DNA of 64,000 nt from Talpa occidentalis (Eukaryota; Chordata; Mammalia; Eulipotyphla; Talpidae). The notes beneath the pieces were generated by a model. The model made no database searches. It was not told the DNA's origin and saw only the letters and a program-made list of their open reading frames with translations. Positions 58,349 through 64,000 of this stretch are shown in pieces (the first letter of the stretch is position 1; each line of letters starts with the position of its first letter). Location of the stretch: positions 15,895,314 through 15,959,313 of the forward strand of contig NW_023601543.1 in NCBI RefSeq assembly GCF_014898055.3. The letters are read 5' to 3'. The position numbers were made by a program, and so were the translations under genes.

Positions 58349-59719
58349 TCAGGCCATGTCCCTACAGAGATCCTGAAATTCAGTTCTCCAAAGTAAATGA
58401 TCTCCGCCGTCAAGGACAGCCTTTACTAAAGTTTGCCAATCTAGGGGAGTGAGCCACCCTTCTGCAATAGAATCAAGAATTGTGAGAGTGAAAGGGGCAC
58501 TAGCACCATATTGGGTGACAGCGGTTTTTAATTCCTTTAAATGTTGAAAATTATGTGGCTGGTGATAGCGGCGGAGGTGGCCTTGAACATCTGGAGCTTC
58601 AATAACAGGAAAGACAGAAGCCGTGGAAAAGGGCTTTTTGGGAGGCGGGAAAGCAGACAAAGCCGCGGGAGCCGGGTTGTGTGGGGGGGGGGGAGTTAAA
58701 GTGGCTTCGGCGCTAACCCCGGCCCATAATGGCGGCTTTAAGGTGACGTCAGCTTCAAGCCCGCCCCATAACGGCGGCTTTGAAGTGGCCTTGGCATCAC
58801 CCCTCCCCCATAATGGCGGAGCGGGATCTGAGTTGGATGAAGAAGTTAACTGAATCTGTTGAAGTTGAAGGGAAAGTTTATGATAACGAGCCTGTAGGCG
58901 CATGCGCTCCTCAAGGTGGGCGATTTTGGTTTTAAGGTCGAGATTAGGGTCAGCGAGTTGTGAGGGCGCAGAGGCAACAGCGGCCGTGTAATAAGGAGAA
59001 GAGTGGGGATCATAACGTGCAGCCTCCTCCTCAAGGTTGCTCCAATCTACTTCGCCCGCCTCAGGATCCTCCCCTTTTGCAATAGTGGGGGGAGGTTGCA
59101 AAGCAACTTTGATTTCGCTTTTGGAGTTAAGCAGTGGAAAAACTCCACCCTCTTCTTCAAAGGAGCAAGGAGGGTTTGTAGCTACAAAAGTAAACTTGCT
59201 CAAAGAGGGATAAATTCTGTTTTTCTTTTCTATTTTGGGCCGGTCGGGAGAGGCCCTTTCATTTTTCTCTAAAGGTTCTTTTAGTTCTTCTTTGGATGGA
59301 TCATCCTCCGCATCACTGTGAAAGGGAATTAAGTCCTCACAGCGATCTTTGGGGGATGGGGCCCCTGCAGTGCTGGGAGAAGCACTTCTAAGCAGTTGTT
59401 CTGTTTGGCAAATGGTATTTTTAATATCAGGGTAGGCTTCCTTTTTTGAAATTAAATCATTAATTAGATTCCAGTATGAAAATGCTGTCACCGGAATTTT
59501 TTCGGGGCCAAAAGCTTCATAGAAATCATTTAAAGCATCTCCTACCCGTTCCCACCTTTTTTGATCTATTGTGCCCTCTTGAGGGAACCAAGGACACAGG
59601 TCTTGAACAAAATCAAAAAAGTGGAGTAGATCCTTTTTTGTGACCCTGACTCCTCGCGTCCTAAGTGCCACTTTTAATTGCTTCACATATATCTCATGCT
59701 GGCTTATTTCCTGTCCCAT
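58349..59719 (-). pseudogene. gag: gag, truncated early in the capsid
   Basis: Open frame of 456 codons, ATG at 59,719 after the leader. Residues 1-100 are a betaretroviral matrix (Gag_p10 type): N-terminal MGQ myristoylation signal, DLCPWFPQEGT and FGPEKIPVTAFSYWNLI. Residues 101-260 are acidic and proline-rich spacer, 260-292 a probable coiled coil (HLEERMRLQARYHKLSLQLQ), 301-342 three 14-residue repeats starting PPLW, and from about 369 the capsid N-terminal domain (VFPVIE, HNFQHLKELKTAVTQYG, LTPLDWQTLVKAVLDGGD). The frame ends soon after the deletion junction; capsid C-terminal domain with its major homology region and nucleocapsid zinc knuckles are lost. No PPPY is visible. Confidence 0.93.
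58683..58830 (-). repeat. 42-bp tandem repeat in gag
   Basis: CCCATAA(T/C)GGCGG recurs at 58,723, 58,765 and 58,807, exactly 42 bp apart, encoding PPLWGRG..., PPLWGGL... and PPLWAGV... units of 14 residues. A G11 run sits next to it at about 58,683-58,693, coding for a proline run. Confidence 0.85.
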
Positions 59720-59739
59720 GATTCAGACGCTGTACCTGA

Positions 59740-59748
59740 GCTTACCTT
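59740..59748 (-). promoter_or_regulatory. Leader splice donor
   Basis: In viral sense AAG|GTAAGC, a strong donor match, about 20-30 bp before the gag ATG and after the primer site. It is the expected donor for spliced env RNA. The acceptor upstream of env was probably lost or lies in the truncated pol and was not identified. Confidence 0.65.
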
Positions 59749-59850
59749 ATCCACGACGCGGCAGGGTCCCACGTCGGTAAGGCTTCCTCCTGAGCTAGCT
59801 AGCTTCCTTTTCGGGTGTCTTCTCCCTCTGTAGTTCTTCCTCATACCCGG

Positions 59851-59868
59851 GCCCCACGTTGGGCGCCA
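59851..59868 (-). promoter_or_regulatory. Primer binding site, tRNA-Lys(1,2) type
   Basis: Viral-sense TGGCGCCCAACGTGGGGC, two bases after the 5' LTR. This is the complement of the 3' end of tRNA-Lys(1,2), the primer used by MPMV-type viruses and differing from the tRNA-Lys3 site of MMTV and lentiviruses. Confidence 0.93.
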
Positions 59869-59870
59869 AA

Positions 59871-60198
59871 TGTCCGGGCCAGCCGGGCAAATCAACGCGG
59901 TACCCGGGGGAGGAAGCAGGGGCTTAGTATGGAACAGGGGTACACAAGGAGTGGAGACAAAGCCAGGATCATCGCCAGTCTCATTTATTCAGGAATGTGT
60001 ACAAGGTTATATAGGGTTCAGAGGGGGAGGTCTCTCATTATCTCGAACAAGGAGAGACTACCAATGCCAACAAGCCACAAGTAGCTAGCAGGGGGAAGGG
60101 TTCAGTCGTCACAATAGGAAACTTGAAACCTTCACTGGAGCTAACATTCAATACCTGCTTCAGGCAAGAACCCGGATGTTCAGGTCTGGGCCCCGACA
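59871..60198 (-). repeat. 5' LTR of the provirus
   Basis: 328 bp. A TATA box (complement at 60,007-60,014) and AATAAA (minus strand, 59,984-59,989) are both intact. It is nearly identical to the other LTR, with about 1.2% substitution over the aligned part. Confidence 0.96.
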
Positions 60199-60204
60199 TT
60201 GTAG

Positions 60205-63200
60205 TACTACATTATGGTATTATCTTTTATTCTCAGGATAAAGTTATAGTATACTATTAGTTTATAGTTACTATGTTTGTGTTATACTTTCAGTGATATT
60301 GTTATAGAGTTATAGGTATGGTGGTAATGATATGGATATTCTTTCATAGTTATAAATATAATGTTTTCACTATAATTATAATCTTAGTTTATAATTACCA
60401 TAGACCTATTATAATGGTAGTATTATAGTTATAATCGTGGTGTTTTAGTGCCATAATTACAGTATTATGTCCAGAATTAAATTGCTGTATTATAGTTATA
60501 TTGTTATAATTATAACTTGTGATATAAAGAATTTACTTATACAATGAAGGTGTATATATAGTCTATATATATATAACTATATATAGTTATGTATAGTTAT
60601 TAAAAGTTTATCACTTCAGTTTTAGAATATTATTGTTAAAGATTTATTGTTATAGAGTTATAACATTTTAGTTATATGCTTTTAGAGATAGTTATCTTAT
60701 TAGTGTTGTATCTATGAAGTTGTTCATATAGTTATAGTTCTTTAAATATAGCGTTAGTATTATAATTATAGTATTATAGTTATCACAATGATATATATCA
60801 ACTATATCATTATTATATAGTTGTATTTCTATAGTTATAATTAGTTTTATGATTATCATGATGGCCTGATGGTTGCAGTGATGGTTTGATTATAGTTAAA
60901 GTGTTATGGTTATAATTACATTGTTATAGGCATTCGTTAATGCTATCTAGTTTAGTATTTTAGTTATAGGGCTATAGTTATAGTGTCATATAATTATTGA
61001 ATTATGGTTTTATTTATAATGGTGCATAATTATAGCTATAATTATATAATTTCAGTTATACAGTTGCATTAATAGTCAATATTTCAGTGCTTTTTGTTTG
61101 TTATAGTTGTAATATGACTATATTTGTACTATTAGTATTAGATTTTTGTGTTACAGTATAGGATTATAGTATATGTGTTATAAAAATTTTGTATAATTAT
61201 AAAAATATTGTTAGCTATTATATTATCATGAGTTATAAAGATATAGTTTTATTTAGAATACGAAATCATAGCTATAGTGATATCATATAGTTACCATGCT
61301 ATAGTTATAATTATATTTGTTATGATACTTATAATCTTTATTATACTATAATTACTGCAGTGATACCATTACAGGTGCTGTGTTTTAGTTATTTTTACAG
61401 TATTAGACATATGATGTTAGTGTTAGAGGGCTGTTGTATAGCTATGGATATAGAATTATTTTGATGATTATTATGCTGTAGTTATAGTGATATATTATAG
61501 TTGCAATGTTAACTCTAACTGTGTAGCAGTGCTGTAGTTTAGCACTACCCATATAGAATTATAGGTAAAAATCTGATAGAACATTAAAACTATGTGTTGC
61601 TGTTAAAATTATAGGTAGTTGCTGAAATAATATTGTCAGTATTGTACTAATAATTTTTGGCCATAGTAAAGGTATTGAATTGTTGTTGTAGGTATATATC
61701 ATTTTAGTAGGGGTGATTCTATAGTAATAGATATTGTGATAAGGTGATAGTCATACTGATATAATAATGGATATGGTGTTAGTGATACATAGTATTAGTA
61801 TAATAACATTTAGTGTTATAGTTATAATTATGGTGTTATACTAATACATATATATTGCATTATATTTATTTTATATTGGAGGTATAAATATCATAGTGTT
61901 ATAGTTTTAGTTGTAAAAAAATTAGTGAGAGTGATAATGTTATTATATTGGTGGTAGAGTTCTGCTATTGTGATAGAAGTAAGAGTGTAGTTTTAATGTG
62001 TTATAAGTATATTTACAGAGTGATAGATATAGTTCCAAGATCAAAGTTAAACTATAGAGAAATAGATATAGTTATAGAAATAAAGTTAGTTTCATGGTGT
62101 CATAGTTTCAGTTATAGGTGATAGTTCTACTTACAGTGCTATATTCTTATAAAGTTGTAGTTTTACTTATAGATTTATAAAGCAATATTTAGTTTATTCT
62201 CATGACACTATAGCTGCAATATAGTATGATATAGTGAAACAGTTTTATTTATATTGCTTTGTTTAAATTTATAGTGCTTAGGTAATAATTATAGTTATTA
62301 CTATCATTATATTGTTAGTATTATAATGTTTTTGTTATACCTATAATTATAGTGTTACAGTTAAAATGTTATTTTTTGGTTAGAATTTTATATTTCACTT
62401 ACATTTGTATAGAAAAATATTAACAGTTATTTGGATAGTGATATATTTTTACAGAATTAAAGTTTTAGTTGTATTTACAGAGTTAAGTTTAGAGTTAAAA
62501 TGTTAGTAATTAAAGTTCTAATTATATGGCATTATTCATGGCTATAGTGCTAGCACTCTATAATCATATGTAAAGTGTTAGCAATATACTTCTGGTAATA
62601 TAGTTGCTGTTAGAGTGTTAGTGTTATATGTTAGTATTGTAATAGTAATAGATATAAGTATAAATCTATGGTATTATTAATATATATTAATATAGTTCCA
62701 GTTCTATTGTTAGAATATAATGATAGTGTAACAATTTAGTGCTAGTTATTTATAGCATATTTATAACGTAGAAATTTTATGCATATTGTATAGAATCATA
62801 GGTTTAATGATAATGTACTTATCCTGAGTATATAGTCTCCATTCTAATTATGGAATCATAGGTTCAGTTATAATTTTATAATTAAGATACTTTTTTATAG
62901 TCATTCCATATTGTGATAGTATTGTAATTCCAGTGATAGAGATTTAGTTAGCATAGTTATTGTCATTCTAGAGTTATAGTGCTAGTAATTTTATGTATAG
63001 TTATATTTATGGTATTCGTATATAGTTTGTATTATAGTAATAGTGCTATGGTTATTGTAATAGCAGATTGATTTTTCATAGTTTTACGGTTATAGAGTTG
63101 CATTTATTGTCAAAGTTTCATATTCATAGTTTTAGATATATATTTATATTATAAATGAAGAATTTTTATAATAATAAAATATATTTACATTTAAAGTGTA

Positions 63201-63290
63201 AGAGTTATTGTTTTCATTATAGGTTATCAGTATAGTGTTGTAATTATCAATATAGTGTTATATTTATCTTGAAGTTTTATACTTTCCTCA
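60205..63290. repeat. Degenerate TTATAGT-rich low-complexity domain
   Basis: About 3 kb in which words such as TTATAGT, ATAGTTATA, TAGTGTTAT and GTTATAATTATAG recur constantly without a fixed period and with few C residues. It matches the tract left of the provirus, so the virus inserted into it. A palindromic (TA)-rich patch lies at about 60,550-60,597. No gene or ordinary transposon is visible. Confidence 0.7.
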
Positions 63291-64000
63291 TAATTTCACA
63301 CACACATGTATTTATAAACACTCACATATATATATGCACATTCAAAATTTGTAAAACTCTCAAAATAAGTACTTATTTCTTCTAATATTACTTTTACTGC
63401 GATAACATTTATCTCTCTTCTTTCATGCAATGTGATTTCTAATAATTAAATATTATAACATGGATTCAGGGTATAATGGAAGTATACCCCATAATTATTT
63501 GCATATTTCCCCACATTATGTATATAGCAGTCATAGAAAATCAGGTATACTACCATTATTAATACAATAACTAACAATATCTGAAACTGTTTTTGTATAT
63601 ACACTGCCACCCACCATGTTTTTTGTAGTTTCCACATGTTGTAGTTTCCACATGTAAGGGTTACATACCATAATCTCATTTTTAATCTTCATTTAGTCTT
63701 AACCATGTAACTGATTCATATGTATAAAGCTTGTCAGTACACTTTAAGTCAATTATTTACAGATATTTTAACTACAGTTTATTCTTATGCGTTACTTAAA
63801 GTCCTGATATTTGTATTCTCTCATGTTAAATGCAATTTGCTCCTTTATACTTAAAAATTGCTTTTGCTGAATGTTCAATCTTTGGCTAACATTTTCTACC
63901 CTTGATTTTCTTAAATACATTACTCCATTTACAACTGGAATTTTGAAAAGAATTGCTTTTGAAAAGTCTGATGATAACCTAATTTTCTTTCATTATAACT
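63291..64000. other. No gene seen
   Basis: Ordinary AT-rich sequence. A direct repeat of GTAGTTTCCACATGT lies near 63,627-63,656. No coding or repeat signal recognised. Confidence 0.5.

Larger units (their letters stand above)
55090..60198 (-). mobile_element. Type-D-like endogenous betaretrovirus, defective, carrying 7SL RNA
   Basis: A 5109-bp provirus in minus orientation with the perfect 6-bp target duplication TTGTAG at 55,084-55,089 and 60,199-60,204. Viral order from the right: LTR, tRNA-Lys primer site, leader with splice donor, gag matrix to capsid start, direct junction into integrase, env surface subunit interrupted by 7SL RNA, transmembrane subunit, CTE-like region, polypurine tract, LTR. 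The rest of gag, protease, reverse transcriptase and RNase H are absent. Matrix, primer site, the env type and the export element all point to the simian type D (MPMV-like) branch of betaretroviruses, from established knowledge of that group. It cannot make virus by itself: pol is deleted and env is broken. Confidence 0.96.

Noticed and set aside
55090..60198. Exogenous virus contamination in the assembly
   Set aside because: The element has a perfect host target-site duplication and is embedded in continuous low-complexity host sequence on both sides.

Overview
This window looks like gene-poor mammalian DNA. No host protein-coding exon, tRNA gene or rRNA gene could be supported. It is AT-rich and built from interspersed repeats: LINE-1 (L1) pieces on both strands, 22 copies of one tRNA-headed SINE family of about 260 bp, a few old MIR and MER5A-like pieces, one MaLR-type LTR and several microsatellites. 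The dominant SINE has a GGCCTCCC(C)TGGTGGCGCA head, a TCGATCCC-type box B, a 3' half ending in GTATAAATAAATAAATC, and an A-tail. I infer a laurasiatherian host, most plausibly a bat, but this rests on memory of SINE types and is not proven.

Layout: 1-13.5 kb is mostly unique AT-rich sequence with a sense L1 3' end (7.7-9.8 kb) carrying several SINE insertions. 13.5-18.1 kb holds two antisense L1 fragments. 18-30 kb is mostly unique, with a SINE nested in a SINE at 21.5-22.1 kb. 30-33 kb is an antisense L1 spanning the ORF1/ORF2 region plus short sense L1 3' ends. 33-38 kb is unique. 38-40.5 kb has two L1 ORF2 fragments head to head. A 100-N assembly gap (42,031-42,130) cuts a larger antisense L1 whose 5' end is at about 46,186. 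46-55 kb is mixed unique, L1, SINE and MaLR sequence.

The most notable object is a 5.1-kb endogenous betaretrovirus on the minus strand (55,090-60,198), flanked by a perfect 6-bp target duplication (TTGTAG). It has two LTRs differing by only 4 substitutions and 2 indels, a tRNA-Lys(1,2)-type primer site, a leader splice donor, a truncated gag, an integrase remnant, a type-D-like env with an open transmembrane subunit, a short region like the constitutive transport element (CTE) of Mason-Pfizer monkey virus (MPMV), and a polypurine tract. The rest of gag, protease, reverse transcriptase and RNase H are deleted. Inside env, part of the surface subunit is replaced by about 212 bp of 7SL RNA (the signal recognition particle RNA) in sense orientation. 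It begins exactly at the 7SL 5' end and has no A-tail, which is the signature expected of template switching onto packaged 7SL RNA during reverse transcription. Young LTRs around a heavily broken interior suggest an already defective, chimeric genome mobilised in trans.

The provirus sits in a long degenerate tract rich in TTATAGT-like words (about 54.5-63.3 kb), itself an unusual low-complexity domain.
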